NCBI RefSeq assembly: GCF_013522705.1
Contig: NZ_JAAMRE010000001.1
Coordinates: 248,001-312,000 of the forward strand
Reading direction: 5' to 3'
DNA from: Pseudomonas lurida
GTDB lineage: Bacteria; Pseudomonadota; Gammaproteobacteria; Pseudomonadales; Pseudomonadaceae
DNA: 64,000 nucleotides
The position numbers were made by a program, and so were the translations under genes. Positions 26,879 through 36,164 of the stretch are shown piece by piece. How positions within the stretch are numbered: the stretch's first letter is position 1; the number at the start of each line of letters is the position of its first letter. The notes below the pieces were generated by a model, which saw only the letters and a list, made by a program, of their open reading frames with translations, did no database searches and had not been told where the DNA came from.

Positions 26879-28105
26879 GTGACAGTAGTGAAAACCGTAT
26901 TGATCGTTGACCCGTTCTCCACGGGCAAACTGTATGCCCCCCTGCTCAACGCGCAGGGCATCCGGTGCATCGCCGTGATCTCCACCCGTGACTTGCCGGA
27001 ACACTTCACCCAAGACTTGATCGCAGACAACTTTGATCAGGTATATCACTGGGAAGAAAGCCTGTTGATCACTCTGGAAACCTTGTCGCTGAGCGCCGTG
27101 ATCGCCGGTTGCGAAACCGCGATCTATCTCACCGACTACCTGACGGAGCTGCTCGACATCCCCGGCAACAGCCGCATCACCAGCGACCTGCGCCGTAACA
27201 AGTTCTCCATGCAGCAGGCATTGAAACACCACCAGTTGTCCCACATCGCCTCGCACCTGCTGAGCTCACCGAGCCGCATCGGCGAGGTGGTGGCCAAACT
27301 CGACGAGTCGGCCACCTATGTGGTCAAGCCACTGAACTCGGCCGCCACTGAAGGCGTGGTGTTTGCCCAGGGCAAGCGCGAAGTGGAAACCGCCTTGAAA
27401 AACGCCGCCTGGCAGCAGAAAAACGACCTCGGCGAAGTCAATCTCGGGTTTATCGTGCAGTCGTTCATAGCGGGGCCTGAGTACGTGGTGGATATGGTCG
27501 CCTTCGGCAGCACCTACATCGTCGCCAGCGTCTGCAAGTACACCAAGATCCAGAAGAACGGCAGCATGTTTGTCTACGAAAGCCTCGACACCCTCGACCC
27601 TCAGGCGCCCGAACTGCAACCGCTGACCGATTACGCCCGCCAGGCGGCGGCGGCCCTGGGCGTACGCGTCGGGCCGATCCATATGGAGATCATTTGGTCC
27701 GACGCCGGGCCGGTAATGATTGAGGCCGGCGGTCGCTTGCACGGCGGCATCGCGCCCCTGCTGTTCCAGCAGGTGTATCTCCCCGACTTGCTGTCACTGT
27801 CGATCGACAGCTACCTCGGCCACCCCCGCCCCCAGGCTGCTGCGGCCAGCCAGATCAGCCATGGCCGGATCGGTTTCTTCTGCTCCGATGAAAGCCGAAC
27901 CTTCGAGCCGCCGTCACCCCAGGCCTTACAAAGCGCCCAGGCGGACGAAGCCTACTGCGGGCACCGGTATTTCATGCGCGCCGGCGATACCACCCCGGTC
28001 ACTATCGACTTCGCCACCTGTCCAGGGCTGTTCTGGCTGCAAAGCCCCTCGGCGCAGCAACTGGACGTGAGTACCGCCAATCTGCGAAAAAAACTGTGGG
28101 CCTAA
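26879..28105 (+). CDS. ATP-grasp carboxylate-amine ligase
   Basis: A 408-residue ATP-grasp enzyme: pre-ATP domain (1-100), ATP-binding lysines and loop around K150 (TYVVKPLNSAATEGVVFA), the hinge and E201 region (VQSFIAGPEYVVDMVAFG), and the metal ligands around E270 and E282 (MEIIWSDAGPVMIEAGGRLHGG). This is the pattern of L-amino-acid ligases (BacD, RizA, BesA type), which join a carboxylate to an amine via an acyl phosphate. The GTG start at 26879 has AAGGA upstream. It probably couples the modified amino acid to a second one. The next gene starts 4 bp later. Confidence 0.85.
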   Translation: MTVVKTVLIVDPFSTGKLYAPLLNAQGIRCIAVISTRDLPEHFTQDLIADNFDQVYHWEESLLITLETLSLSAVIAGCETAIYLTDYLTELLDIPGNSRITSDLRRNKFSMQQALKHHQLSHIASHLLSSPSRIGEVVAKLDESATYVVKPLNSAATEGVVFAQGKREVETALKNAAWQQKNDLGEVNLGFIVQSFIAGPEYVVDMVAFGSTYIVASVCKYTKIQKNGSMFVYESLDTLDPQAPELQPLTDYARQAAAALGVRVGPIHMEIIWSDAGPVMIEAGGRLHGGIAPLLFQQVYLPDLLSLSIDSYLGHPRPQAAAASQISHGRIGFFCSDESRTFEPPSPQALQSAQADEAYCGHRYFMRAGDTTPVTIDFATCPGLFWLQSPSAQQLDVSTANLRKKLWA

Positions 28106-28109
28106 GGTT

Positions 28110-28787
28110 ATGAGAAGCCGTTTGATTATCAAAAAGTCAGCTTGCGAGCTGGGCATCAACAATGCGTGCGCGGCCGTTATCGAGGACGTCACCGTCTCGG
28201 ATGATCGGAGCTTCGTCGGGGTACTGCAGAGCAACCTGAACCACGTGGCCTCGCATCTTAACGAGCTGGATTCGAACGTCGTCTACGAAGGGTTTTCCAG
28301 GCAGCTCAAAAAACTCGGCTACGAAAATACCGTCAGCGCTAATGAAAAACTGCTGCGACGCTTCATCGCCAAAGGCGTTTACCCCATCAACAATATCGTC
28401 GATGCCTATAACGCGGTCGCAATCCGGCATGGGGTCAGCATCGGCGTGCACACGTATCACCAGAAGGATGACATCTATGTGATGCGCTCGGACAAACCGA
28501 GGGTGCTACGCCCGCTGTTCGCCAAGAAGCCCATCACGATTCCTGTCGGCGACATCGTCTATACCTGCGGGGATGTGCCGTTGGCGAGCATCGGCAAGGT
28601 GGACGCCGATGCCCATGACTTCCGGCTGACGAAAGACTCATCGAGGCTGCTGGTGGTGATCCTGGGACATGACGACACATCGTTCCAATTCAACCAGGCG
28701 GTCATCGAAGAACTCGTGGACACCCTTCGTCAGCAAATGCCGAACCTGAGTCATCATTTTCTTGAAACCGTTCGCGATCATGCGTGA
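28110..28787 (+). CDS. Stand-alone B3/B4 (tRNA-editing-like) domain protein
   Basis: A 225-residue protein. The stretch YPINNIVDAYNAVAIRHGVSIGVHTYHQ (91-117) and the following DIVYTCGDVPLAS are the hallmark of the B3/B4 domain, which in phenylalanyl-tRNA synthetase beta hydrolyses mischarged tRNA. Free-standing B3/B4 proteins are common but mostly uncharacterised. Here it is the last gene of the operon, 4 bp after the ligase, which suggests a function tied to the product: clearing tRNA charged with the unusual amino acid, or binding it. That is inference. Confidence 0.78.
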   Translation: MRSRLIIKKSACELGINNACAAVIEDVTVSDDRSFVGVLQSNLNHVASHLNELDSNVVYEGFSRQLKKLGYENTVSANEKLLRRFIAKGVYPINNIVDAYNAVAIRHGVSIGVHTYHQKDDIYVMRSDKPRVLRPLFAKKPITIPVGDIVYTCGDVPLASIGKVDADAHDFRLTKDSSRLLVVILGHDDTSFQFNQAVIEELVDTLRQQMPNLSHHFLETVRDHA

Positions 28788-28811
28788 AGCCATGCCGGCC
28801 ATGGCCTGGGC

Positions 28812-29228
28812 CTAACGCCAGGCCTTCAGCACGGGGTTGACCACCACTTCCTTCACATGCTCGATCTTCAACAGGCTTTCCTTGAACACCATCAGCTCTT
28901 CAAAGCTTCTGTAGCGAACGTCGAGCATCATGTCCACGTCGCCAAACAGTGAGTAGGCATGCACCACCTGGCTGAACTGCTGAAGCATCGGATACACCAG
29001 GTGACAGTGACTGCCATTGAGCGTCAGCATCAAAAACGCCGCTTGCAAGGTGCCATCGCCCTCCGCGACGTTGATGGTAAAGCCCAGGATGACGCCTTTT
29101 TCAATCAGCTTTTGTACGCGCGACTCTACTGCGGTTCGAGACTTGTGAACTTGCCGCGCCAATTGCGCCAGGCTGACGCGGGAGTCATCCTTCAAGGCCG
29201 CAATGATCAGTTCATCAATCTTGTCCAC
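28812..29228 (-). CDS. Lrp/AsnC-family transcriptional regulator
   Basis: A 138-residue regulator: N-terminal helix-turn-helix (DELIIAALKDDSRVSLAQLARQVHKSRTAVESRVQKLIEKGVILGFTINV) and C-terminal RAM effector-binding domain (FGDVDMMLDVRYRSFEELMVFKESLLKIEHVKEVVV). I took the GTG at 29228, where the family usually begins (xDKID); an ATG at 29270 adds 14 residues. It is convergent to the diiron/ATP-grasp operon and 67 bp after the EamA gene on its own strand. It probably senses an amino acid and controls the operon. Confidence 0.85.
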   Translation of the reverse strand: MDKIDELIIAALKDDSRVSLAQLARQVHKSRTAVESRVQKLIEKGVILGFTINVAEGDGTLQAAFLMLTLNGSHCHLVYPMLQQFSQVVHAYSLFGDVDMMLDVRYRSFEELMVFKESLLKIEHVKEVVVNPVLKAWR

Positions 29229-29295
29229 TCTGCCGCCCCCACACCGTTCTTTCCGATAGCAGACTTTCATCGCCGCTCACGCCGCCCAAGGCCCA

Positions 29296-30171
29296 TCACG
29301 TCGCAGACTGTACGCCAGGCGCGGGCTTTACGCCCAATCGACTTATCCAGACCGCCGCCAGAATCACCAGGCCACCCAAGGCCAGGCGGCCCAGCGGCTC
29401 GTGCTGGTTCCAGATCAGCAGGTTGAGCAGCAGGCCCACCGGTACGTGCAGGTTGTTCATCACCGCCAGCGTGCCACCGTTTACCAGACACGCGCCTTTA
29501 TTCCACCAGTACAGGCCCAGCGCCGTACTGACCAGGCCGAGGAACACCAGCACGCCCCATTGCAGCGGCGCCTCCGGCAGGAAGTCAGCCTTGCCGAACA
29601 GCAGGAACGCCGGCAACACCACCAGCAACGCGCCAAGGTAGAAGTAGCCGAAGCGTCGATAGTGCGGCAGGTCGCTCGGGTAGCGCGCCACCAGGTGCTT
29701 GTACATCACCTGCCCGGCGGCATAGGTGAAGTTGGCCAGTTGCAGCAGCAAAAAGCCCACCAGGAAGTGGGCGGTGATCTGGTCGAAGCGAATCACCGCC
29801 GCGCCCGCCACCGCTACCAGCGCGGCCAGCAGCGCCCAGAAGTTGAAACGCCGGTTCAGGGCGTCCTCGATCAGGGTCACGTGCAACGGCGTAAGGATGG
29901 TGAACAGCAGCACCTCCGGCACCGTGAGCACGCGAAAGCTCAGGTAAAGGCACACATAGGTCACGCCGAACTGCAGCGCGCCGATCACCAGCATGCCGCG
30001 CATGAACGCAGGCTCCACCGAACGCCAGCGCGTCAGCGGGATAAATACCAGCCCGGCCAGCACCACGCGCACCAGCACCGCGAAGTAGCTGTCGACGTGA
30101 CCGGCGAGGTATTCGCCGATCAAGCTGAAGGAAAATGCCTGAATCAGGGTGACAACCAGTAGATAGCCCAT
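29296..30171 (-). CDS. EamA-family (DMT) transporter
   Basis: A 291-residue protein with ten membrane helices in two EamA repeats. The sequence MGYLLVVTLIQAFSFSLIGEYLAGHVDSYFAVLVRV and YAAGQVMYKHLVARY fit the carboxylate/amino acid/amine exporter branch. The ATG at 30171 has GAGG 7 nt upstream. It lies directly upstream of the Lrp/AsnC gene on the same strand, so it may be coexpressed and could be a second exporter for the neighbouring pathway (inference). Confidence 0.85.
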   Translation of the reverse strand: MGYLLVVTLIQAFSFSLIGEYLAGHVDSYFAVLVRVVLAGLVFIPLTRWRSVEPAFMRGMLVIGALQFGVTYVCLYLSFRVLTVPEVLLFTILTPLHVTLIEDALNRRFNFWALLAALVAVAGAAVIRFDQITAHFLVGFLLLQLANFTYAAGQVMYKHLVARYPSDLPHYRRFGYFYLGALLVVLPAFLLFGKADFLPEAPLQWGVLVFLGLVSTALGLYWWNKGACLVNGGTLAVMNNLHVPVGLLLNLLIWNQHEPLGRLALGGLVILAAVWISRLGVKPAPGVQSAT

Positions 30172-30374
30172 GCGCGCCTCGTTTCGAATGGGCGGGACAT
30201 TAAAGCTTTTCGTTGCGGGACGAAACTGGAGGCAAAAAAAACCCGACCTCGCTATAGCGGCAATCGGGCAGGAGCACTCAGGAGCAACAAGTGCAAAGGG
30301 AGGTTCGTTACGCGTACTTGAAGGGTTGGCGTGGAGCGATATAAACACCGAGCGATTACGTGGCGATTAAAGGA

Positions 30375-30974
30375 TCACGCCACCTGGGCAATCAGCGCCT
30401 TGGCGTGGTTGATGCCCTTCTCCTGGAAGTCACCGCTCAGGTTCACCCCTTCGGCATGAATGAAGGTGACGTCGTAAATCCCGATGAAGGCCATGACCTG
30501 ACGCAGGTACGGTTCCTGGTGATCGGAGCTGGCGCCGGTATGAATACCGCCGCGAGCGGTGAGCACGATGGCGCGCTTGCCGGTCAGCAGCCCCTGAGGC
30601 CCGGTGGGGGTGTATTTGAACGTCACACCGGCACGCAACACGTGGTCCAGCCAGGCTTTCAGCGTGCTGGGGATGGCGAAGTTGTACATCGGCGCCGCCA
30701 GCACCAGCACGTCGGCGGCGAGCAGTTCATCGGTCAATTCGTTGGAGCGGTCGAGGGAGATCTGTTCGTCGTCATTGCGCTGCTCCGCCGCCTTCATCCA
30801 GCCGCCGAGCAAATTCGCGTCCAGGTGCGGCACCGGGTTAAGGGCCACGTCGCGCACGCTGATCCGGTCCGCCGGGTGAGCGGCGCGCCATTGGCCGATG
30901 AACTGCCGGGTGAGCTGGCGGGAGATCGAATCCTGCTGACGTGCACTGCTTTCAATAATCAGAACGTTGGACAT
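30375..30974 (-). CDS. azoR: FMN-dependent NADH-azoreductase
   Basis: A 199-residue flavodoxin-fold quinone/azo reductase. Residues SSARQQDSISRQLTRQF bind FMN phosphate; APMYNFAIPSTLKAWLDHVLRAGVTFKYTPTGPQGLLTGKRA and ARGGIH are the FMN-binding and active-site segments typical of AzoR. It reduces quinones and azo compounds with NAD(P)H as a homodimer. Monocistronic; upstream of the EamA gene. Confidence 0.92.
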   Translation of the reverse strand: MSNVLIIESSARQQDSISRQLTRQFIGQWRAAHPADRISVRDVALNPVPHLDANLLGGWMKAAEQRNDDEQISLDRSNELTDELLAADVLVLAAPMYNFAIPSTLKAWLDHVLRAGVTFKYTPTGPQGLLTGKRAIVLTARGGIHTGASSDHQEPYLRQVMAFIGIYDVTFIHAEGVNLSGDFQEKGINHAKALIAQVA

Positions 30975-31124
30975 GGCTTTGTAGGCTCCATCTGAAACTG
31001 CTGTAAGTCGATGGAGAAAAGATTATCCAGGGCTGATTCGATTAAAAAGCGCAAAAAACTGCTATAACCCATCTAGAAATTTGTTGATTAACCGGGTATC
31101 CCTGTAGAGCGCTCCACCGGCGCG

Positions 31125-31439
31125 CTATTTCGGGGCGCACTCCAGAGCGATACGCATCTTGATAATGGAGCGGGTGAACTTGACCGTGGTGTTTGTGCTT
31201 TTGCCGGCCGGTACCGAGACATTACGTCGACGGGGCGATTCCGGACCGTTGGTGAAGACTACCGAACACTGTGCGTCAATGGTGCCGTAGTTATTCAGTT
31301 GAATCGAACTGATGTCATCGTCCACGTCGGACGCCGTGTAGTCCAGGCTCACGCCTTCGATCTTTTTGGTCACATCGATGGGGTAGGCATACGCACTCAT
31401 CGGCAACAGCGCCAGCAACACACAACAGAATTTTCTCAT
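31125..31439 (-). CDS. Small secreted/periplasmic protein
   Basis: A 104-residue protein with a signal peptide (MRKFCCVLLALLPMSAYA) and a beta-rich mature part (ISSIQLNNYGTIDAQCSVVFTNGPESPRRRNVSVPAGKS) with two cysteines, in the style of an immunoglobulin-like fold. It is divergent from the LysR gene (49-bp gap). Pseudomonas genomes often carry homologues under a misleading phosphoglycerate-kinase name. Function unknown. Confidence 0.72.
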   Translation of the reverse strand: MRKFCCVLLALLPMSAYAYPIDVTKKIEGVSLDYTASDVDDDISSIQLNNYGTIDAQCSVVFTNGPESPRRRNVSVPAGKSTNTTVKFTRSIIKMRIALECAPK

Positions 31440-31488
31440 TCGGCAGTCTCCAATAAGGACCGCCAGCTTAGGACAAGAGGAACCTATC

Positions 31489-32412
31489 TTGAAAGCGCCC
31501 CGCGTTACCCTCGATCAATGGCGCACGCTGCAAGCCGTGGTCGACCATGGCGGCTTCGCCCAGGCGGCCGAAGCGCTGCACCGTTCGCAGTCTTCGGTGA
31601 GCTACACCGTGGCCCGCATGCAGGACCAGCTCGGCGTGCCGCTGCTGCGCATCGACGGGCGCAAGGCGGTGCTCACCGATGCCGGCGAAGTGCTGTTGCG
31701 CCGCTCGCGGCAACTGGTGAAGAACGCCAGCCAGCTGGAAGACCTGGCCCACCATATGGAGCAGGGCTGGGAAGCCGAAGTGCGCCTGGTGGTGGACGCC
31801 GCCTACCCCAACGCCCGGCTGGTGCGCGCCTTGAGCGCATTTATGCCACAAAGCCGGGGTTGCCGTGTGCGGCTGCGCGAGGAGGTGTTGTCCGGTGTCG
31901 AAGAGCTGCTGATCGAAGGCGTGGCCGACCTGGCGATTTGCGGGTTCAGTATCCCCGGCTACCTGGGCACCGAGATGAGCGATGTGGAGTTCGTCGCCGT
32001 GGCCCACCCCGAGCATGCCCTGCATCGCATGAACCGCGCGCTGAGCTTCCAGGACCTGGAGAGCCAGATGCAAGTGGTGATCCGCGACTCCGGTCGCCAG
32101 CAACCGCGAGATGTGGGCTGGCTCGGCGCCGAACAACGCTGGACCGTCGGCAGCCTGGCCACGGCGGCGTCCTTTGTGGGCAGCGGCCTGGGTTTTGCCT
32201 GGTTGCCACGCCACATGATCGAACGCGAACTCGCCGAGGGCGTACTCAAGCAGCTACCCTTGGAACAGGGCGGCAGCCGCCACCCGACGTTCTTTCTGTA
32301 CTCAAACAAGGACAAACCCTTGGGCCCGGCCACGCAGATCCTTGTCGAATTGCTGCGCACCTTCGACACCGCCCCGCTGGACGCGCCTTTCGCCGCGCCT
32401 CGGCAAGCCTGA
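31489..32412 (+). CDS. LysR-family transcriptional regulator
   Basis: A 307-residue regulator with an intact winged helix (LDQWRTLQAVVDHGGFAQAAEALHRSQSSVSYTVARMQDQLG) and effector domain. The start is TTG at 31489 with AGGAAC upstream. It precedes an alpha/beta hydrolase gene by 14 bp on the same strand, so it may be the first gene of a LysR-hydrolase-ppiA operon. Targets are unknown. Confidence 0.88.
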   Translation: MKAPRVTLDQWRTLQAVVDHGGFAQAAEALHRSQSSVSYTVARMQDQLGVPLLRIDGRKAVLTDAGEVLLRRSRQLVKNASQLEDLAHHMEQGWEAEVRLVVDAAYPNARLVRALSAFMPQSRGCRVRLREEVLSGVEELLIEGVADLAICGFSIPGYLGTEMSDVEFVAVAHPEHALHRMNRALSFQDLESQMQVVIRDSGRQQPRDVGWLGAEQRWTVGSLATAASFVGSGLGFAWLPRHMIERELAEGVLKQLPLEQGGSRHPTFFLYSNKDKPLGPATQILVELLRTFDTAPLDAPFAAPRQA

Positions 32413-32426
32413 AACGGAGTTCGTGC

Positions 32427-33239
32427 ATGGCCTGGTTCGACCATCAAGGCTGCACCCTGCACTACACGGAATACGGCCACGGTACTCCGCTGATCCTGAT
32501 CCACGGCCTGGGTTCCAGCAGCCAGGATTGGGAGCTGCAGGTGCCGGTACTGTCCCGGCATTACCGCCTGATCGTGGTGGATGTACGCGGCCATGGGCGC
32601 TCCGACAAGCCGCGCGAGCGTTACAGTATCCCGGGCTTCAGCGCGGATCTGATCGCGCTGATCGACCACCTCGACCTGCCGCCGGCCCATGTGGCCGGGC
32701 TGTCCATGGGCGGTATGATCGCCTTTCAGCTGGCGGTGGACGCGCCCTGCCTGGTGCGCAGCCTGTGCATCGTCAACAGCGCGCCCGAGGTCAAGGTACG
32801 CAGCGTCAATGACCATTGGCAATGGGCCAAGCGCTGGACACTGGCGCGCGTGCTCAGCCTGAGCTGCATCGGCAAGGCCCTGGCCGAGCGGTTGTTTCCC
32901 AAACCGCAGCAGGCCGATCTGCGTCGCAAAATGGCCGAGCGCTGGGCAACAAACGACAAACGTGCTTATCTCGCCAGCTTCGATGCGATTGTGGGCTGGA
33001 GCGTGCAGGAACGACTTTCCAGGATCGCCTGTCCAACCCTGGTCATCAGCGCCGACCACGACTACACCCCCGTGGCGCAAAAAGAAATCTATGTAAAACT
33101 GCTGCCCGATGCGCGACTGGTGGTCATCGAAGATTCCCGCCATGCCACGCCTTTGGATCAACCCGACGTCTTTAACACGACCCTGCTCGATTTTCTAAAG
33201 ACCGTCGACACCACTACCAGGATCACTGACCCATGCTGA
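32427..33239 (+). CDS. Alpha/beta-fold hydrolase
   Basis: A 270-residue cytoplasmic hydrolase. Oxyanion segment [25 protein letters not shown], nucleophile elbow GLSMGG (Ser near 95), acid Asp in ISADHDYTP and catalytic His in [11 protein letters not shown]. It resembles 3-oxoadipate enol-lactonase/esterase-type enzymes, but no substrate can be named. It overlaps ppiA by 7 bp. Confidence 0.88.
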   Translation: MAWFDHQGCTLHYTEYGHGTPLILIHGLGSSSQDWELQVPVLSRHYRLIVVDVRGHGRSDKPRERYSIPGFSADLIALIDHLDLPPAHVAGLSMGGMIAFQLAVDAPCLVRSLCIVNSAPEVKVRSVNDHWQWAKRWTLARVLSLSCIGKALAERLFPKPQQADLRRKMAERWATNDKRAYLASFDAIVGWSVQERLSRIACPTLVISADHDYTPVAQKEIYVKLLPDARLVVIEDSRHATPLDQPDVFNTTLLDFLKTVDTTTRITDPC

Positions 33240-33796
33240 AAAAAATCGCCTTCTTCGCCGGTTCCGCCTTGTTCGCTGCCAACCTGATGGCCGCAGAGCC
33301 GGCCAAGGCGCCGCACGTTCTGCTCGACACCACCAATGGCCAGATTGAAATCGAACTGGACCCGGTCAAGGCGCCGATCAGTACCAAGAACTTTCTGGCC
33401 TATGTCGACAAAGGCTTCTACACCAACACGATTTTCCACCGTGTGATTCCAGGTTTCATGGTCCAGGGCGGCGGTTTCACTACGCAGATGGTGCAAAAGC
33501 CGACCGAAGCCCCCATCAAGAACGAAGCCAGCAACGGCCTGCACAACGTGCGTGGCACGCTGTCGATGGCGCGCACCTCGAACCCGGATTCGGCCACCAG
33601 CCAATTTTTCATCAACGTGGCTGACAACGCCTTCCTCGACCCCGGCCGCGATGCCGGCTACGCGGTATTCGCCAAAGTGGTCAAGGGCATGGACGTGGTC
33701 GATATCATCGTCAACTCCCAGACCACCACCAAGCCAGGCATGCAGAACGTGCCAATCGACCCTGTCGTGATCAAGTCGGCCAAGCGCATCGACTGA
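33233..33796 (+). CDS. ppiA: Periplasmic peptidyl-prolyl cis-trans isomerase A (cyclophilin)
   Basis: A 187-residue cyclophilin with a signal peptide ([20 protein letters not shown]). The active-site segments are [35 protein letters not shown] and [12 protein letters not shown]. It speeds proline isomerisation in periplasmic protein folding. The ATG overlaps the hydrolase stop codon; a GC-rich hairpin (33813-33839) follows the gene. Confidence 0.92.
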   Translation: MLKKIAFFAGSALFAANLMAAEPAKAPHVLLDTTNGQIEIELDPVKAPISTKNFLAYVDKGFYTNTIFHRVIPGFMVQGGGFTTQMVQKPTEAPIKNEASNGLHNVRGTLSMARTSNPDSATSQFFINVADNAFLDPGRDAGYAVFAKVVKGMDVVDIIVNSQTTTKPGMQNVPIDPVVIKSAKRID

Positions 33797-33878
33797 AGTC
33801 TGCAGGACGCACCGCGCGCAGCCCACAAGGCTGCGCGCGCACCTGAAAGGAGAGCCCGCCCGGCGGGCGTCAACCCCA

Positions 33879-35711
33879 ATGCTCTATCGTCGTTTCGAAC
33901 AACTGATCGATATTTTCCGCGACGCGCCCAGCGCCGCCCCGCCTGACAAAGTCCTGCCCTTCTACCTCTATTACCTGCGCCAGGTATGGCCGCACTTCGC
34001 CGCCCTGCTGGTGGTGGGCTTGATCGGCGCGCTGATCGAAGTCGCGCTGTTCAGCTACCTGAGTCGCATCATCGACCTGGCCCAGGGCACGCCGCCCGCG
34101 GACTTCTTCCAGGTACACAGCACCGAGCTGATCTGGATGGCCGTGGTTGCCCTGCTGCTGCGCCCGATCTTCGGCGCCCTGCATGACCTGCTGGTGCACC
34201 AGACGATCAGCCCCGGCATGACCAGCCTGATTCGCTGGCAGAACCACAGCTACGTGCTCAAGCAGAGCCTGAATTTCTTCCAGAACGACTTCGCCGGACG
34301 AATCGCCCAGCGCATCATGCAAACCGGCAATTCGCTGCGCGACTCCGCCGTGGCGGCAGTGGATGCCATCTGGCACGTGGCGATCTATGCCATCAGTTCC
34401 CTGGTGCTGTTTGCCGAGGCGGACTGGCGTCTGATGATCCCACTGGTGAGCTGGATCATTTGCTACAGCCTGGCATTGCGTTACTTCGTACCGCGGGTCA
34501 AGGAACGCTCGGTGATCTCCTCCGAGGCGCGCTCCAAATTGATGGGGCGCATCGTCGACGGCTACACCAACATCACCACCTTGAAGCTGTTCGCACACAC
34601 TCAGTACGAGCAGCAATACGCCAAGGAAGCGCTGATCGAGCAGACTGAAAAAACCCAGTTGGCCAGCCGCGTGGTCACCAGCATGGACATTGCCATCACC
34701 ACCATGAACGGCCTGCTGATCGTCACCACCACGGGCCTGGCGCTGTGGTTGTGGACCCAGTCGCTGATCTCGGTGGGCGCCATCGCCCTGGCCACTGGCC
34801 TGGTGATCCGCATCGTCAACATGTCCGGCTGGATCATGTGGGTGGTCAATGGCATTTTCGAAAACATCGGCATGGTCCAGGACGGCCTGAAAACCATCGC
34901 CCAGCCGCTGGCCGTGACCGACCGCGACAATGCTCCACGCCTGAACGTACCCCATGGCGAAGTGCGCTTCGAGCAGGTGGATTTTCACTACGGCAAAAAA
35001 AGCGGGATCATTGGCGGCCTCAACCTGAGCATCAAGGCCGGGGAAAAAATCGGCCTGATCGGCCCGTCCGGCGCGGGCAAATCGACGCTGGTCAACCTGC
35101 TGCTGCGCCTTTACGACCTGCAAGGTGGGCGTATCCTCATCGACGGCCAGAACATCGCCGAAGTGACCCAGGAGACCCTGCGTGAACAGATCGGCATGAT
35201 CACCCAGGACACGTCGCTGCTGCACCGCTCGATCCGCGACAACCTGCTGTACGGCAAGCCCGATGCCACTGACGAAGAACTCTGGAGGGCGATTCATAAA
35301 GCGCGCGCCGATGAGTTCATCCCCTTACTGTCGGACGCTGAAGGCCGCACCGGGCTGGATGCTCACGTCGGTGAGCGCGGGGTGAAACTCTCCGGCGGGC
35401 AACGCCAGCGCATCGCCATTGCGCGGGTGCTGCTCAAGGACGCGCCGATCCTGATCATGGACGAGGCCACCTCGGCGCTGGACTCGGAAGTGGAAGCGGC
35501 GATCCAGGAAAGCCTGGAAACCCTGATGCAAGGCAAAACGGTGATCGCAATTGCCCACCGCCTGTCGACCATCGCCCGCATGGACCGCCTGGTGGTGCTG
35601 GAGAAAGGCGCGGTCGCCGAAAGTGGCAGCCATGCCGAACTGCTGGCGCATGGCGGGCTGTATGCGCGGCTCTGGCAGCATCAAACCGGTGGCTTCGTCG
35701 GTATCGACTGA
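33879..35711 (+). CDS. ABC transporter, fused permease and ATP-binding protein
   Basis: A 610-residue half-transporter. Residues about 30-325 form a six-helix exporter domain. The ATPase has Walker A GPSGAGKST, signature LSGGQRQRIAIAR, Walker B ILIMDEATSALD and the H-loop IAHRLST. It is a homodimeric type-IV exporter similar to MsbA/multidrug or YddA-like proteins; substrate unknown. Single gene with a REP-like hairpin downstream. Confidence 0.9.
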   Translation: MLYRRFEQLIDIFRDAPSAAPPDKVLPFYLYYLRQVWPHFAALLVVGLIGALIEVALFSYLSRIIDLAQGTPPADFFQVHSTELIWMAVVALLLRPIFGALHDLLVHQTISPGMTSLIRWQNHSYVLKQSLNFFQNDFAGRIAQRIMQTGNSLRDSAVAAVDAIWHVAIYAISSLVLFAEADWRLMIPLVSWIICYSLALRYFVPRVKERSVISSEARSKLMGRIVDGYTNITTLKLFAHTQYEQQYAKEALIEQTEKTQLASRVVTSMDIAITTMNGLLIVTTTGLALWLWTQSLISVGAIALATGLVIRIVNMSGWIMWVVNGIFENIGMVQDGLKTIAQPLAVTDRDNAPRLNVPHGEVRFEQVDFHYGKKSGIIGGLNLSIKAGEKIGLIGPSGAGKSTLVNLLLRLYDLQGGRILIDGQNIAEVTQETLREQIGMITQDTSLLHRSIRDNLLYGKPDATDEELWRAIHKARADEFIPLLSDAEGRTGLDAHVGERGVKLSGGQRQRIAIARVLLKDAPILIMDEATSALDSEVEAAIQESLETLMQGKTVIAIAHRLSTIARMDRLVVLEKGAVAESGSHAELLAHGGLYARLWQHQTGGFVGID

Positions 35712-35740
35712 CTGACAGATCGGTGAGGGGCCACGTTGTC

Positions 35741-35771
35741 GTGAGCGGGCTTGCCACAGGCAAGCTCCTCA
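35741..35771. repeat. REP-like hairpin
   Basis: GTGAGCGGGCTTGCC / GGCAAGCTCCTCAC, imperfect 14-15 bp arms with an ACA loop. Typical Pseudomonas REP core; lies in the 204-bp gap between the ABC gene and brnA, where no gene is seen. Confidence 0.6.
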
Positions 35772-35915
35772 CGGGCAACACGGTAAGGGGATTACCGACG
35801 TGTATCGTCGCTCAGGTCAGCGACAGTACGGTCGCCGCAGCGCCGTTGTGAAAGTGGGGCTGGATAAAGGGCCTCAAGCTTGACACCCCATGCAAAGAAG
35901 GATCAGGGCACCTGC

Positions 35916-36164
35916 TCACCCCTGATGGGCCTGCATGTATTGGCGCAACAACTGGTTGATCCGCGTCTGATAACCCGTGCCTTGACCTTTGAACCACTCA
36001 AGAACGTCGGCATCCAGCCGAATAGTCACTGCCTGTTTTACAGGCACACGTAACTCCGCACGACGGAAAAATTCGGCGTCCAATTCAGGGATATCGCTGG
36101 TATCGATCTCTTTATCACTCATTTTGGCCAGGCGCTCCCAATCAGTTTTGGATGTTTGCGTCAT
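35916..36164 (-). CDS. brnA: BrnA-family antitoxin
   Basis: An 82-residue protein. The C-terminal ribbon-helix-helix (VTIRLDADVLEWFKGQGTGYQTRINQLLRQYM) binds DNA; the N-terminal ~45 residues (DWERLAKMSDKEIDTSDIPELDAEFFRRAEL) would wrap the BrnT toxin. It overlaps brnT by 23 bp and follows it, the normal BrnT-BrnA order. It represses the operon together with the toxin. Confidence 0.9.
   Translation of the reverse strand: MTQTSKTDWERLAKMSDKEIDTSDIPELDAEFFRRAELRVPVKQAVTIRLDADVLEWFKGQGTGYQTRINQLLRQYMQAHQG

Noticed and set aside
23970..28787. Identity with the mangotoxin (mgo) operon
   Set aside because: mgo also has an HDO-like gene but includes an NRPS and an N-oxygenase, which are absent here.
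31299..32426. Long in-frame extension of the alpha/beta hydrolase
   Set aside because: It runs in the wrong frame through the LysR gene, and the hydrolase begins normally at 32427 behind CGGAG.
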